A stretch of 64,000 nucleotides of DNA from Nanosynbacter sp900555675 (GCF_022828245.2 NZ_CP157587.1:310001-374000), one strand, 5' to 3'; counted from the first letter of the stretch, positions 41,395 through 49,729 are shown. Notes: a model not told the origin generated them from the letters alone. Numbers and translations: made by a program.

Positions 41395-41820
41395 TTAGTC
41401 TACGACTTCAACGCCCATTGAGCGCGCTGATCCGGCGATAACTTTCATTGCGCCTTCGATGTCGATTGCGTTCAATTGGTCTTTTTTCGCCTCAGCGATT
41501 TCTTGCAATTGTGCGCGAGTAATCTTACCAACCTTGTCTGAGTGTGGCTTGCCGCTGCCCTTTTGGATTCCAGCTTTCTCACGAATCATATCGTCAACTG
41601 GCTGACCAAGTGAGTTCCAAGTAAATGTTCGGTCTTCGTAAACTTGAATGTGAACAATTACGTCCTTACCCATCATGTCTTTTGTAGCGTCGTTGAATGG
41701 ATTAATGAAGTCCATCATGTTTAGTCCCCACTGACCAAGCGTTGATCCCACTGGAGGACCTGCTGTTGCTCGACCGGCTGGAATGCGTAATTTCAAATTA
41801 CCAATAATTTTCTTTGCCAT
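41395..41820 (-). CDS. rplK: Ribosomal protein uL11
   Basis: A 141-residue protein of the GTPase centre. It starts MAKKIIGNLKLRIPAGRATAGPPVGSTLGQWGLN, the universal L11 start, and ends KVIAGSARSMGVEVV. AAGGAAGAACT is its ribosome site. It is the last gene of secE-nusG-rplK; rplA is 2.7 kb away, beyond tsaC, eno and another gene, so the usual rplK-rplA pair is split. Confidence 0.97.
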   Translation of the reverse strand: MAKKIIGNLKLRIPAGRATAGPPVGSTLGQWGLNMMDFINPFNDATKDMMGKDVIVHIQVYEDRTFTWNSLGQPVDDMIREKAGIQKGSGKPHSDKVGKITRAQLQEIAEAKKDQLNAIDIEGAMKVIAGSARSMGVEVVD

Positions 41821-41886
41821 AGTTCTTCCTTATAGTTTGTAGTGCGTAACTCGAATATTATATCGAAAAATGCTTAAAATTGCAAG

Positions 41887-42432
41887 CTAAACTTTTTTAA
41901 CCTGCAAGGCGTCCAACTCGACTGGAGTGTCACGGCCAAACATACTGACCATAACCTTCAAAGTGCCCTTAGATGCGTCAATTTCGCTCACGGCGCCATC
42001 AAAGCCCTTGAACGGACCATCGATAATTGAAACAACTTCGCCCTCTGAGAAATCAATCTGATGCTTTGGCTCTTCAACGCCCATTCGCTTCTTAATTTTC
42101 GCAATTTCTTTTTCAGAAACTGGAGTTGGTGTAGTGTCGGCACCCACAAATCCTGTAACGCCTGGCGTGTTGCGGATGATATACCAAGTTTCGTCGGTCA
42201 ATTTCATCTCAACCAAGACATAGCCTTGGAAAATTTTAGCTTCAACAATTTTACGCTTACCGTTGCGAATTTGAATTTGCTTTTCTTTTGGCACGATAAC
42301 GTCAAAAATCTTATCAGCCATATCGACGCCGTTGATTCGTTGGCGGATTGATTCGGCAACTTTTTCTTCATAGCCAGAATAGGTGTGAATTGCATACCAT
42401 TGCTTACTGTCGTCATATCGTTTTGAACTCAT
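41887..42432 (-). CDS. nusG: Transcription antitermination factor NusG
   Basis: A 181-residue factor with an NGN domain (QWYAIHTYSGYEEKVAESI, FQGYVLVEMKLTDETWYIIRNTPGVTGFVG) and a C-terminal KOW domain (GEVVSIIDGPFKGFDGAVSEID). It binds RNA polymerase and links it to Rho or the ribosome. It lies 10 bases after secE and 66 before rplK, the classical order. Confidence 0.97.
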   Translation of the reverse strand: MSSKRYDDSKQWYAIHTYSGYEEKVAESIRQRINGVDMADKIFDVIVPKEKQIQIRNGKRKIVEAKIFQGYVLVEMKLTDETWYIIRNTPGVTGFVGADTTPTPVSEKEIAKIKKRMGVEEPKHQIDFSEGEVVSIIDGPFKGFDGAVSEIDASKGTLKVMVSMFGRDTPVELDALQVKKV

Positions 42433-42442
42433 AATCTCTCCT

Positions 42443-42772
42443 CTATTTCAAAATTTGGTTAAAGCCCCAGTTAAATGCGGCGTCAAGTAATAAAATCAGA
42501 ACGACAAACACAAAGGTGAAGATAAGCACCGCCGCTGTCATTGCCCAAGTGGCTGAGCGGGTTGGCCAGCGAACTAGCTTCAACTCTTCCCAAGCGCCCT
42601 TAAAATATCCAATCAATCCACCTTTTTCGCCAGACTTTTTAGGTGCTTTTGTGGTGACTTTTGTTGGTTTATTGATTTTTTTCGCTACAGCTTTTTCTTT
42701 TTTTGGCGCGTCGTCAGTAGCCTTGATTCGACGAACCGTAGTTTTGCTGCTTGCCTTGCCTTTCTGTGCCAT
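42443..42772 (-). CDS. secE: Preprotein translocase subunit SecE
   Basis: A 109-residue SecE with a long basic N-terminal extension (about 1-55, rich in Lys, Thr and Ala), the amphipathic helix GYFKGAWEELKLVRWPTRSA and one membrane helix (about 80-104). The conserved WPTR motif is present. The start at 42772 is chosen for the GGGAG ribosome site. A short terminator-like hairpin lies between its promoter and the gene. Confidence 0.93.
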   Translation of the reverse strand: MAQKGKASSKTTVRRIKATDDAPKKEKAVAKKINKPTKVTTKAPKKSGEKGGLIGYFKGAWEELKLVRWPTRSATWAMTAAVLIFTFVFVVLILLLDAAFNWGFNQILK

Positions 42773-42782
42773 ATTTTCTCCC

Positions 42783-42810
42783 AATTTAAAAAGTCTGTTT
42801 TTCACAGACT
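42783..42810 (-). promoter_or_regulatory. Attenuator-like hairpin in the secE leader
   Basis: AGTCTGT-GAAAA-ACAGACT followed by TTTTTAAATT, placed between the promoter and the ribosome site of secE. Read-through would be needed to express the operon. Confidence 0.55.
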
Positions 42811-42820
42811 GTCAATAGTC

Positions 42821-42849
42821 ATTGTAATTCATCCGAGTCAAAAAAACAA
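42821..42849 (-). promoter_or_regulatory. Promoter of secE-nusG-rplK
   Basis: TTGTTT (42844-42849), 17-base spacer, TACAAT (42821-42826), the same boxes as at rplJ. Confidence 0.75.
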
Positions 42850-42861
42850 GTTGACCGAATA

Positions 42862-44058
42862 TTATTTGTCATTATTTTTGAACTCTTTAAGTTTGAATCC
42901 GAACGTCGATCCATGGTTTAATCGGCTCTCTACCTCAATTTTACAGCCCAACTTCTTCGCCAACTTAGCGGAAACGTATAGACCTAATCCCGTGCCTTTT
43001 GTCTCGCGGGTTCTATAATCTTCTGCGCGGTAAAACTTGTCGAAAATTTTTGCCATGTCGGCTTTACTAATGCCAATTCCCGTGTCAATAACCTTGAAGG
43101 TGATTTCGCCAGATTTATTTTTCTTGATAGATAAAGTTATGGAGCCTTTTTGTGTATATCGAATGGCGTTGGTGATGAAGTTTTGGAGAATTTCCTCCAG
43201 ATATAGACGAGAAACCTTAACTACGCCAAGCCGTCCGCCGATATCCAAATTGAAAGCCAAACCTTTTTCGCCCGCCTGAGGTGAATATTCATAATTTATC
43301 TGAGCCGCCAACTCCGTCACGTCAATTATCTCTGTTTCATCAGCTACTCCTCGCTCGGCGCGCGACAGTGTGCTGAGATCGTTGATCATTCGCGCTAAGA
43401 ATAAAATTTGCTTATGAGATTCGTCAATAGCTTCGGGAATTTTGCTAGTCATTTTACGCTCGATCAGCAATTTGGCGTTGCTCAGCGAGCCTTCAGCAAT
43501 AGCAATTGGCGTGCGCAATTCGTGACTAACTACGCTAATAAACTCATCGCGCTCCTCCTCGAGACTCTTCGTCTTCGTAATGTCGCGCAAAATAAGCACA
43601 TATCCGTCCGGCGTCATCTTGTCGCCGCCTTGAACTGGCGCAAGCGTAACTTCCAGGCGAATATAATCGTCATCTTCGATTTTCATCAGGACGTCGTCGC
43701 GCTGGCGAATTGCGGAAGATTTGGTGAGTTCCTTAAAAATGTCAATCGGCTTTTTATCTGTCGTTTCAAGGTTCAGCACTTGGCTGATATGTTCGCCGTT
43801 AATTCCGCTGTTAGTATCAATCAAATTAAGTGCCGCCGAATTGTACGTATTGATGATTCCGTGTTCGTCCGTACTGAGAATCGCGTCGGTAATATTATTG
43901 ATAAGCGTGATCATTCTTTGATGTTCACTGAAGCTTTTTTTATGGTTTTTCTTACAATCAGATTTATCGCTAATTTCCGACAATATTTTATGTAAAACAA
44001 TAGCTATAACACCTAAAACAACACTCAGAGTGATCAATAGAAAAATTAGCGCCCACAT
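42862..44058 (-). CDS. Orphan PAS-containing sensor histidine kinase
   Basis: A 398-residue kinase. One N-terminal membrane helix (about 2-24) is followed by a PAS domain (about 45-165, with MITLINNITDAILSTDEHGII and YVLILRDITKTKSLEEE). HisKA has SVVSHELRTPIAIAEGS (His near 175), then HATPase motifs LQNFITNAIRYTQKG, FKVIDTGIGIS and GTGLGLYVSAKLA. The layout resembles PhoR/WalK-type sensors. No response regulator gene is next to it. A TATACT box ends 6 bases before the ATG. Confidence 0.92.
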   Translation of the reverse strand: MWALIFLLITLSVVLGVIAIVLHKILSEISDKSDCKKNHKKSFSEHQRMITLINNITDAILSTDEHGIINTYNSAALNLIDTNSGINGEHISQVLNLETTDKKPIDIFKELTKSSAIRQRDDVLMKIEDDDYIRLEVTLAPVQGGDKMTPDGYVLILRDITKTKSLEEERDEFISVVSHELRTPIAIAEGSLSNAKLLIERKMTSKIPEAIDESHKQILFLARMINDLSTLSRAERGVADETEIIDVTELAAQINYEYSPQAGEKGLAFNLDIGGRLGVVKVSRLYLEEILQNFITNAIRYTQKGSITLSIKKNKSGEITFKVIDTGIGISKADMAKIFDKFYRAEDYRTRETKGTGLGLYVSAKLAKKLGCKIEVESRLNHGSTFGFKLKEFKNNDK

Positions 44059-44088
44059 AGCTAAAGTATAACATAAGCATATGCGTTT

Positions 44089-44781
44089 CTATATGTATGG
44101 CGAATATTTTTTCAATTCATTTCGGTGGATTTTATAATGCGGGTCAAATTTGGCAACTTCGTCCCAGAATTTCGTCGAGTGATTCATATGTCTGGTGTGG
44201 CATAATTCGTGGATAATTACGTAATCAATCAGCTCAAACGGCAAGTTCATCATTCCGATATTCAAGCTAATCGTCCCAGATGAGGAGCAGCTTCCCCAGC
44301 GACTTGATGAGTGTGTGATTTTACTCCGAGCAAAAGAAAAGCCGTGTTCTTTCGCTAAAAATGACAATCGCCTTGGTAAATATGACTTGGCTTCTTTTCT
44401 GAGCGCGACCAGAATTTTACTGCGGATAAGTTGTTGGTTTGCGGCCGATTCGACGGATTCCGCCTCGTTGATTTCTGCCAATATCTGCGTTCCGACGATT
44501 TTTACACTCGAAGGTTTCGTGGTCGTTTGTATCAATAAATTATGACTTTTGCCGATTTGCTGATTTTTCGTGTAAGAAAGTTTTTCTCTGTATTGAGAAA
44601 CTAATTCGCGGATTTGCTTCCGGGAAGTTTTGACCAATACCTTTGCAGCTAACAGCGGCGCATATGGCGGCATTGTAATTTGTATTCGTCCGTCTGGCGC
44701 AATTTTCAAGCTAATGCTCTTTGCTAAGCTGCGTTTTTTAACGACAATTTCTCCGAATTCTTCGTCGGTAATAATTGTCAT
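44089..44781 (-). CDS. YgjP-like metallopeptidase-fold protein (DUF45)
   Basis: A 230-residue protein of the YgjP/DUF45 family. Its C-terminal zinc motif is YVIIHELCHTRHMNHSTKFWDEV (HExxH at about 190 with a later His), preceded by SRWGSCSSSGTISLNIGMMNLP, the typical signature. YgjP has been reported as a nucleotide pyrophosphatase or peptidase-like enzyme. It stops 2 bases from the ATP-binding kinase-like gene upstream, so the two are co-transcribed. Confidence 0.85.
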   Translation of the reverse strand: MTIITDEEFGEIVVKKRSLAKSISLKIAPDGRIQITMPPYAPLLAAKVLVKTSRKQIRELVSQYREKLSYTKNQQIGKSHNLLIQTTTKPSSVKIVGTQILAEINEAESVESAANQQLIRSKILVALRKEAKSYLPRRLSFLAKEHGFSFARSKITHSSSRWGSCSSSGTISLNIGMMNLPFELIDYVIIHELCHTRHMNHSTKFWDEVAKFDPHYKIHRNELKKYSPYI

Positions 44782-44783
44782 GG

Positions 44784-45326
44784 TTAACCTATGTTAATAC
44801 GATTTCCGGCAATTGGGCGGCGTGGAGCTTCTGGGCGACTGGCGCCAATTTGCTTGAGAACAGTGCGAGCTTGGCTGCTTAAGGTGTGGCGACCGCTAAT
44901 CACGACGTAAGATTCGCTGCTGTGTGGCGCTGAAAACTGCTTCAATCGTCGCTCGAAAGATTCATCATTTCCGCCGTAAGTCTTTATCCAGCGATGCTTG
45001 GCGGTGGCGGGATCGGTTTGTACCCAAACAAATAGGACTTTATATCCGTATTCCCTGGCAAGGCGATTGATACGCATACGATTCGTGCGCTGATCTGTTG
45101 ATCCGTCCAAAATGACAGTTTGCTTAGTCTTCAAAAATTCTTCCAAAAGCGACAATGTTGCGTCAGAAATGGTCTTTGTATTGTCCGTAAAAACTTCAAA
45201 TTGTCGAGAACTTACCACTGGAGAATTGAAAATCTTCGCAAATTCTACAGCGAATTGTGTCTTCCCTGAACCTGGCGCACCAACCATGGCGATGATATGC
45301 GGAAGTGAAGGTGATAAAGGTTTCAT
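44784..45326 (-). CDS. P-loop kinase-like NTPase (zeta-toxin/polynucleotide-kinase type)
   Basis: A 180-residue AAA-type kinase with Walker A MVGAPGSGKTQFAVEFAK (about 15-32). QTVILDGSTDQRTNRMR corresponds to the Walker B and lid approach, and FVWVQTDPATAKHRW is typical of small nucleotide or polynucleotide kinases. The gene begins 8 bases after a TATAAT box and is followed by the YgjP-like gene. The substrate is unknown. A toxin role is unlikely without an antitoxin partner. Confidence 0.75.
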   Translation of the reverse strand: MKPLSPSLPHIIAMVGAPGSGKTQFAVEFAKIFNSPVVSSRQFEVFTDNTKTISDATLSLLEEFLKTKQTVILDGSTDQRTNRMRINRLAREYGYKVLFVWVQTDPATAKHRWIKTYGGNDESFERRLKQFSAPHSSESYVVISGRHTLSSQARTVLKQIGASRPEAPRRPIAGNRINIG

Positions 45327-45353
45327 ATTGAAAAATTATAGCAGATTTTTGAC

Positions 45354-45387
45354 CAATAAAAAAGATTCTCTTTCAAGCGAGAATCTT
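45354..45387 (-). terminator. Terminator of tRNA-Trp
   Basis: AAGATTCTC and GAGAATCTT pair and the minus strand goes into TTTTTTATTGG right after the encoded CCA. Confidence 0.8.
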
Positions 45388-45463
45388 GGCAGGAGTGGAG
45401 GGACTCGAACCCCCGACACCTGGTTTTGGAGACCAGTGCTCTAGCCACCTGAGCTACACTCCT
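45387..45463 (-). tRNA. tRNA-Trp (CCA)
   Basis: Acceptor AGGAGTG/CACTCCT, D-arm GCTC...GAGC, anticodon stem CTGGT/ACCAG enclosing CTCCAAA (anticodon CCA), T-arm GGGGG-TTCGAGT-CCCTC, G discriminator and encoded CCA. Confidence 0.95.
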
Positions 45464-45550
45464 ATAGCAACTATTTTATCACGAATTAGCTTTGTCGCAA
45501 ATGTTAAAATTGTGAAAAATAAAAACTCGTGAAAAAGATCCCAAAATCCC

Positions 45551-45579
45551 TTGAAAAAACATAAGCGTAGTTCTACAAT
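45551..45579 (+). promoter_or_regulatory. Promoter of the GT4-GH57 operon
   Basis: TTGAAA (45551-45556), 17-base spacer, TACAAT (45574-45579), 10 bases before the ATG at 45590. The TTG at 45551 is in frame with the gene but is more likely the -35 box than a start codon. Confidence 0.7.
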
Positions 45580-45589
45580 TAACTCAGAG

Positions 45590-46792
45590 ATGAAAATTTT
45601 AATGCTTGGGTGGGAACTTCCTCCGCACAATAGTGGCGGACTTGGTGTTGCTTGCTATCAGATGTCGAAGGCGCTTGCTTCAGAGGGCGTTGATATTGAT
45701 TTTATTATCCCCTACACCGCCGAGCATCCTGGAATTGACTATATGAATATCTATTCAGCCACTCCTTTGCCGCCGAATTATCACGATTTGGGTGCGTATA
45801 ATAACGGTTCAGAGGAAGATCGTGAAAACGCTAAGGACGAGTGCGGTCTTTCACCAATGCGTGCCGTGCAGAGGCGTTACGGTAAATACGTTCGGAAGTT
45901 TGTAAAAAATCATCAGCCCGATGCGATTCACGCGCATGATTGGTTGACGATGGAAGCTGGAATAATTGCCAAAGAAATGACGGGCGCGCCACTAATTGTG
46001 CACGTTCACGCGACGGAATTTGACCGTTCTGGCGAGCAGTCAGGAAATCCTTTGGTTCACGAAATTGAGCAGCAAGGCTTGTTGATGGCTGATCGGATAA
46101 TCGCCGTTAGTGAGATTACGAAGGAAATAATTGTTAAGAACTATCACATTCCGCCAGAGAAAATTGAGGTGGTTTATAACGCGATTGATTTGGCTGATTT
46201 GCCGCCACATGAGTATGACGCCAGCACTTACAGGTACTTGGAGGAGCTGAAAAAGGACGGCTATACGGTTGTCGGCGCGTTGACGCGACTTACGGTTCAG
46301 AAGGGTTTGACGTATTTTGTGCGAGCTGCAGCGAAGGCGCTTGAAAAATATGAGAAAATCGTTTTTGTTTTATCTGGAAATGGCGAGCAAAGAGATGAAC
46401 TGATTGAGCTAGCGGCAGATTTAGGGATTAGCGATAAGATGATTTTTACGGGATTTGTGCGCGGAAAACAGTGGCGAGATATTTACTGTTTGATTGATGT
46501 TTTTGTGATGAGTTCGGTTTCTGAGCCGTTTGGTTTGACTGCTTTGGAGGCGGCGCACCATGACACGGCGTTACTTATTAGTCGTCAATCCGGCGTCGGC
46601 GAGGTTCTGAATAATATTATGCGGTTTGACTATTGGGATGTGAATAAATTGGCGAATGAAATTGTTAATATCGCTGAATCACCTGCCCTACAGAAATCTT
46701 TGAAGAAAAACGTTAAGAATGAATACGCGAGAATTTCCTGGCAAGACGCCGCTAGAAAATGTCTGAAACTGTATAAAGGAGCGCTGGCATGA
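45590..46792 (+). CDS. GT4 glycosyltransferase (glycogen/starch synthase-like)
   Basis: A 400-residue GT-B enzyme. The N-terminal domain opens MKILMLGWELPPHNSGGLGVA, the loop that binds the acceptor in glycogen synthase-like GT4 proteins, and has HAHDWLTMEAG. The C-terminal domain carries GALTRLTVQKGLTYFVRA, GNGEQRDEL, FTGFVRGK and the nucleotide-sugar motif SSVSEPFGLTALEA. The stop overlaps the start of a GH57 gene by 4 bases, so they form a pair for building and trimming an alpha-glucan. Donor (ADP- or UDP-glucose) is unknown. Confidence 0.87.
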   Translation: MKILMLGWELPPHNSGGLGVACYQMSKALASEGVDIDFIIPYTAEHPGIDYMNIYSATPLPPNYHDLGAYNNGSEEDRENAKDECGLSPMRAVQRRYGKYVRKFVKNHQPDAIHAHDWLTMEAGIIAKEMTGAPLIVHVHATEFDRSGEQSGNPLVHEIEQQGLLMADRIIAVSEITKEIIVKNYHIPPEKIEVVYNAIDLADLPPHEYDASTYRYLEELKKDGYTVVGALTRLTVQKGLTYFVRAAAKALEKYEKIVFVLSGNGEQRDELIELAADLGISDKMIFTGFVRGKQWRDIYCLIDVFVMSSVSEPFGLTALEAAHHDTALLISRQSGVGEVLNNIMRFDYWDVNKLANEIVNIAESPALQKSLKKNVKNEYARISWQDAARKCLKLYKGALA

Positions 46793-47991
46793 ATAAAAAT
46801 AAAGGAATAGTTTTATATCTACACGTGCACCAACCGTGGCGAATACGCGAGTATAGTATATTTGACGTGGCTTGGAAGCATAATTATTTCTCTGGCGGTC
46901 AAAATCCAGACCAGGACAATCAAAAAATATTCCAAAAAGTTGCAAAAAAGTCGTATTTGCCGATGAATGCTTTGCTTGAAAAATTGCTGAAAAAGTATCC
47001 TGATTTTAAGATTTCGCTGAGTTTTAGCGGAACGTTTTTAGAGCAAGCCGAAAGGTTTAATCCTGAAGTTTTGGAGAGTTTCAAGCGCTTGGTAAAGACT
47101 GGTCAAGTAGAAATCTTATCAAGTCCGTATCATCACAGTCTGGCGTTTTTCTATTCGCGCAAGGAGTTCGAGCGTCAAGTTGAGCTTCATCGCTGGAAGA
47201 TTCGCGAGATTTTTGGTGCAGAAACGCGAGTTTTAGCAAATACGGAATTGGCGTATAGTGATGACTTGGCGAAATGGGCTGAGCAGGATGGCTTTAAGGG
47301 TGTGTTGGCTGAAGGCTGGGATCCGATTCTGAATTGGCGCAGTCCGAATTATGTATATCGCCCGAGAGGCACGAAGAAGATTGGATTACTACTTAAGAAT
47401 TATCGATTGAGCGATGATTTGGCGTTTAGGTTTGGTGATCGAAAATGGAATGAATGGCCGCTGACCGCGGATAAGTTTAATACATGGGTGGAAGATTCTG
47501 TTCGTTACGCGCCACTGCTTAACTTGTTTATGGACTATGAAACTTTCGGCGAACATCAATGGGCGGAATCTGGGATTTTCGGCTTCTTTGAGAAGTTTGT
47601 TAATAAATGGCTGAGCGCTGACGGCAATACTTTCTATACCGTTAGCGAAGCACTGGACGCGAATGCGCCTGCCGGTGAAATAAGTATGCCGTCGCCTGTA
47701 ACGTGGGCGGACGCCGAGCGGGATTTGACGGCTTGGAACGGAAACAGCCTGCAGAAAGAAGCTTTGCGATATGTCTATGAGCTTGAGGATGAGGTCTTGA
47801 ATAGTAAGGACGAAGGTTTAATTAGCGATTGGCGAAAATTGCAAACTTCAGACCACTTCTATTACATGGGGACGAAGAATTTTACCGACGGCGACGTCCA
47901 CGCTTATTTTAGCCCGTATAATTCGCCATACGACGCCTTTCTCTACTATATGAACACCATTCGTGATATGAAATCTCGATTGAGAAAATAA
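46789..47991 (+). CDS. Glycoside hydrolase family 57 alpha-amylase-like protein
   Basis: A 400-residue cytoplasmic enzyme of the GH57 type. It opens GIVLYLHVHQPWRIREYS with the HQP motif, has LANTELAYSDDLAKW (candidate nucleophile Glu near 148) and LFMDYETFGEHQW (catalytic Asp near 244) and ends DHFYYMGTKNF, all GH57 hallmarks. Family members hydrolyse, branch or transfer alpha-glucans. It overlaps the GT4 gene by 4 bases. Together they suggest storage or remodelling of a glucan in a cell otherwise poor in biosynthesis. Confidence 0.88.
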   Translation: MNKNKGIVLYLHVHQPWRIREYSIFDVAWKHNYFSGGQNPDQDNQKIFQKVAKKSYLPMNALLEKLLKKYPDFKISLSFSGTFLEQAERFNPEVLESFKRLVKTGQVEILSSPYHHSLAFFYSRKEFERQVELHRWKIREIFGAETRVLANTELAYSDDLAKWAEQDGFKGVLAEGWDPILNWRSPNYVYRPRGTKKIGLLLKNYRLSDDLAFRFGDRKWNEWPLTADKFNTWVEDSVRYAPLLNLFMDYETFGEHQWAESGIFGFFEKFVNKWLSADGNTFYTVSEALDANAPAGEISMPSPVTWADAERDLTAWNGNSLQKEALRYVYELEDEVLNSKDEGLISDWRKLQTSDHFYYMGTKNFTDGDVHAYFSPYNSPYDAFLYYMNTIRDMKSRLRK

Positions 47992-48010
47992 TCAAATGTT
48001 CTTGCTAAAT

Positions 48011-48042
48011 AAAAACTCCCTCTTAATGCGAGGGAGTTTCTG
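48011..48042. terminator. Bidirectional terminator between GH57 gene and rpmG
   Basis: AACTCCCTC and GAGGGAGTT pair. T-runs follow on both strands (TTTCTG on plus, TTTTATTTAGC on minus). Confidence 0.75.
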
Positions 48043-48057
48043 TATAATCCTGTTAAA

Positions 48058-48276
48058 TTAGCTTTTACGAGCTTTAACTTCGTTACGACCAAGGTTCTTC
48101 TTAGTCTCGGTGTAAGTAGCGTGTTGCTTTGCAATTGGGTCGTACTTACGTAGTGTCAATTTACCCTGACCTTTTGTGGTGCGGTTCTGGGTGTTAACAG
48201 TAGTATAGTAAGTTCGGTGGTTGCTCAAGTTACTCACCAAACCAATCAGCTTTCGTTTCGTATTCTTCTTTGCCAT
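48058..48276 (-). CDS. rpmG: Ribosomal protein bL33
   Basis: A 72-residue protein with the L33 pattern: MAKKNTKRKLIGLVSN, YYTTVNTQNRTT and the C-terminal KLTLRKYDPIAKQHATYTETK. The zinc-ligand CxxC pairs of the metal-binding L33 form are absent, so it is the zinc-free type. It is a little longer than usual because of an insert (KGQGK) and a basic tail. ATGCTATAAT (48314-48319) provides its promoter and AAAGAGATGG its start context. Confidence 0.93.
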   Translation of the reverse strand: MAKKNTKRKLIGLVSNLSNHRTYYTTVNTQNRTTKGQGKLTLRKYDPIAKQHATYTETKKNLGRNEVKARKS

Positions 48277-48313
48277 CTCTTTACTCGTTAGATTTTATAA
48301 AACGTCTTGACTA

Positions 48314-48319
48314 ATTATA
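48314..48319 (-). promoter_or_regulatory. Extended -10 box of rpmG
   Basis: TGCTATAAT about 38 bases before the ATG at 48276. Confidence 0.55.
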
Positions 48320-48405
48320 GCATGGGTGAAGTGAAAATGCTAGTACCATATCAGATTTTACTAATTTTCATGCTTACTTCGCCAATTGACAAGGAGCTTC
48401 AGACT

Positions 48406-48531
48406 CTAATCTTTCTTTTCCAAGTATAAATATTTATCCAGCCATTCATCTGTTGGCTCAAGGTGTCTGTCGTCAATCTTTTTAAGCGGCATATTTTTTG
48501 CCATATCATCCGCAAGTTCCAATATTACATC
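48406..48531 (-). pseudogene. Gene remnant or small orphan ORF
   Basis: On the minus strand an open frame encodes LYKDVILELADDMAKNMPLK, continues with IDDRHLEPTDEWLDKYLYLE and then stops. The composition looks like real coding sequence (C-terminal part of an acidic helical protein), but the only ATG is internal (48504), leaving 32 residues. Upstream the frame runs into the candidate RNA at 48551. It could be a decayed 3' end left by insertion of the R-M island, or a small protein starting at 48504. Family not recognised. Confidence 0.35.
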
Positions 48532-48550
48532 CTTATATAGTACTACATAT

Positions 48551-48641
48551 AAAAGAAAAGATAGCCCCAGGGTCGTAGGATTTCTCGGGCTTTCGCCTTA
48601 CTTCCATTTGGAAACCTAGAGCTATTCCTTCACAGGCTATC
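48551..48641 (-). ncRNA. Candidate ~90-nt structured RNA with own promoter and terminator
   Basis: GATAGCC and GGCTATC close a structure that holds TAGG/CCTA, TTCC-AAAT-GGAA and GGC-GAAA-GCC (GNRA loop) hairpins. The closing stem is followed on the minus strand by TTTTCTTTT. An extended -10 box (TGATATAAC, 48649-48654) would start transcription almost exactly at the closing stem. The bases CTAGGTTTCC and AAGCCCGAGA faintly recall the guanidine-I (ykkC) riboswitch core, but the middle conserved part is missing. No expressed gene follows closely, so a stand-alone RNA is more likely. Confidence 0.45.
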
Positions 48642-48694
48642 TACTTTCGTTATATCACAATTTAGCAGAATAAGCACAAACATAATCATCTTCT

Positions 48695-48724
48695 CTGTCA
48701 AGTGGCCGACAAATATATTATAAT
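48695..48724 (+). promoter_or_regulatory. Promoter of the first C5 methyltransferase (leaderless)
   Basis: CTGTCA, 18-base spacer, TATAAT (48719-48724), 6 bases before the GTG start. Confidence 0.65.
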
Positions 48725-48730
48725 CATAGA

Positions 48731-49717
48731 GTGAATTCAGATACGAAAGCGACAGACACAATAAATACTTTCTTCGATTTTTGTTCTGGAATTGGTGCTG
48801 GTAGACTCGGTCTAGAACTTAATGGACTTAGGTGTGTTGGACGATCTGATACAAGTAGATTAGCCGATATCACCTATTGTCTTCTGCACGAATCAGGCGG
48901 AGAAAAGAACTACGGTAATCTTAAAAGAATTAAATGCGATCAAATTCCCGATTTTGATATGCTAATTGCTGGCTTTCCATGTCAGACGTTTTCAGTCATG
49001 GGAAGAAAGGCTGGCTTCGATGATTCTAGAGGGCAAATAATTTTTCATTTAGCCGAAATTATTAGTAGCAAGAAACCAAAATGTTTTTTGCTAGAAAATG
49101 TTCGAGGACTGACGACGCATGATAATGGAAAAACATTCCAGATAATTATTGATTTGCTGAAGAATAAAGGATACTCAATCTATCATAAGGTCTTGAATAG
49201 TATTGACTACGGAGTACCACAGATGCGGTGGCGTATTTATGTGGTTGGTTTCAGGAACGATCTCAAAGTAAAAGATTTTGAATTTCCCGATACAGTAGAA
49301 AAACCACATTTGTTTGACGGATTTTTAGTTGATGATTATCCAATTTCTAAAGAAAACTTGGAAATACTGCCATATTATCTTAATAACAAAACGAATCAGG
49401 GAAAATATGCAGTGAGAGATTTATTAAAAATGGAAGGTAAGGTATTGGATACGCGGATGTCTGACCTAAGGATTTATGACGATAAAGTTCCCACACTACG
49501 TGCTCAACGCGATGGGCTTTATTATGTGCATGGTGGAAAGATATACCAGATGAGTGGCTATGAGGCGCTGTTGCTCCAGGGATTCCCCTCATATATCGCG
49601 AAAAGAGCAAGAGGTAAAGTTACTGATAGGCATTTGCTGATGCAAGCAGGAAATGCCATGACCGTCAACGTAATTCAAAGTTTAGGACAATTAATAATAA
49701 ATAAAATTAATAGTTAA
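48731..49717 (+). CDS. DNA (cytosine-5-)-methyltransferase M1 of R-M island
   Basis: A 328-residue C5 methyltransferase starting at GTG, 6 bases after a TATAAT box. Motifs: I (FFDFCSGIGAGRLGLEL), IV (AGFPCQTFSVMG with catalytic Cys near 81), VI (CFLLENVRGL), VIII (YGVPQMRWRIYVVGF), IX (VPTLRAQ) and X (LLMQAGNAMTVNVIQSLG). The target-recognition part between VIII and IX is short. It is followed after 12 bases by a PD-(D/E)XK nuclease gene, so the pair is a type II restriction-modification unit. The recognised sequence cannot be predicted. Confidence 0.92.
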   Translation: MNSDTKATDTINTFFDFCSGIGAGRLGLELNGLRCVGRSDTSRLADITYCLLHESGGEKNYGNLKRIKCDQIPDFDMLIAGFPCQTFSVMGRKAGFDDSRGQIIFHLAEIISSKKPKCFLLENVRGLTTHDNGKTFQIIIDLLKNKGYSIYHKVLNSIDYGVPQMRWRIYVVGFRNDLKVKDFEFPDTVEKPHLFDGFLVDDYPISKENLEILPYYLNNKTNQGKYAVRDLLKMEGKVLDTRMSDLRIYDDKVPTLRAQRDGLYYVHGGKIYQMSGYEALLLQGFPSYIAKRARGKVTDRHLLMQAGNAMTVNVIQSLGQLIINKINS

Positions 49718-49729
49718 GGAGAACTATAA

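Noticed and set aside
45551..45589. TTG start adding 13 residues to the GT4 protein
   Set aside because: The TTG is part of a TTGAAA-17-TACAAT promoter and the protein family begins at the later ATG.
48551..48641. Guanidine-I (ykkC) riboswitch
   Set aside because: Only two short conserved-looking pieces are present and the middle conserved helix is missing; no transporter or carboxylase gene follows.
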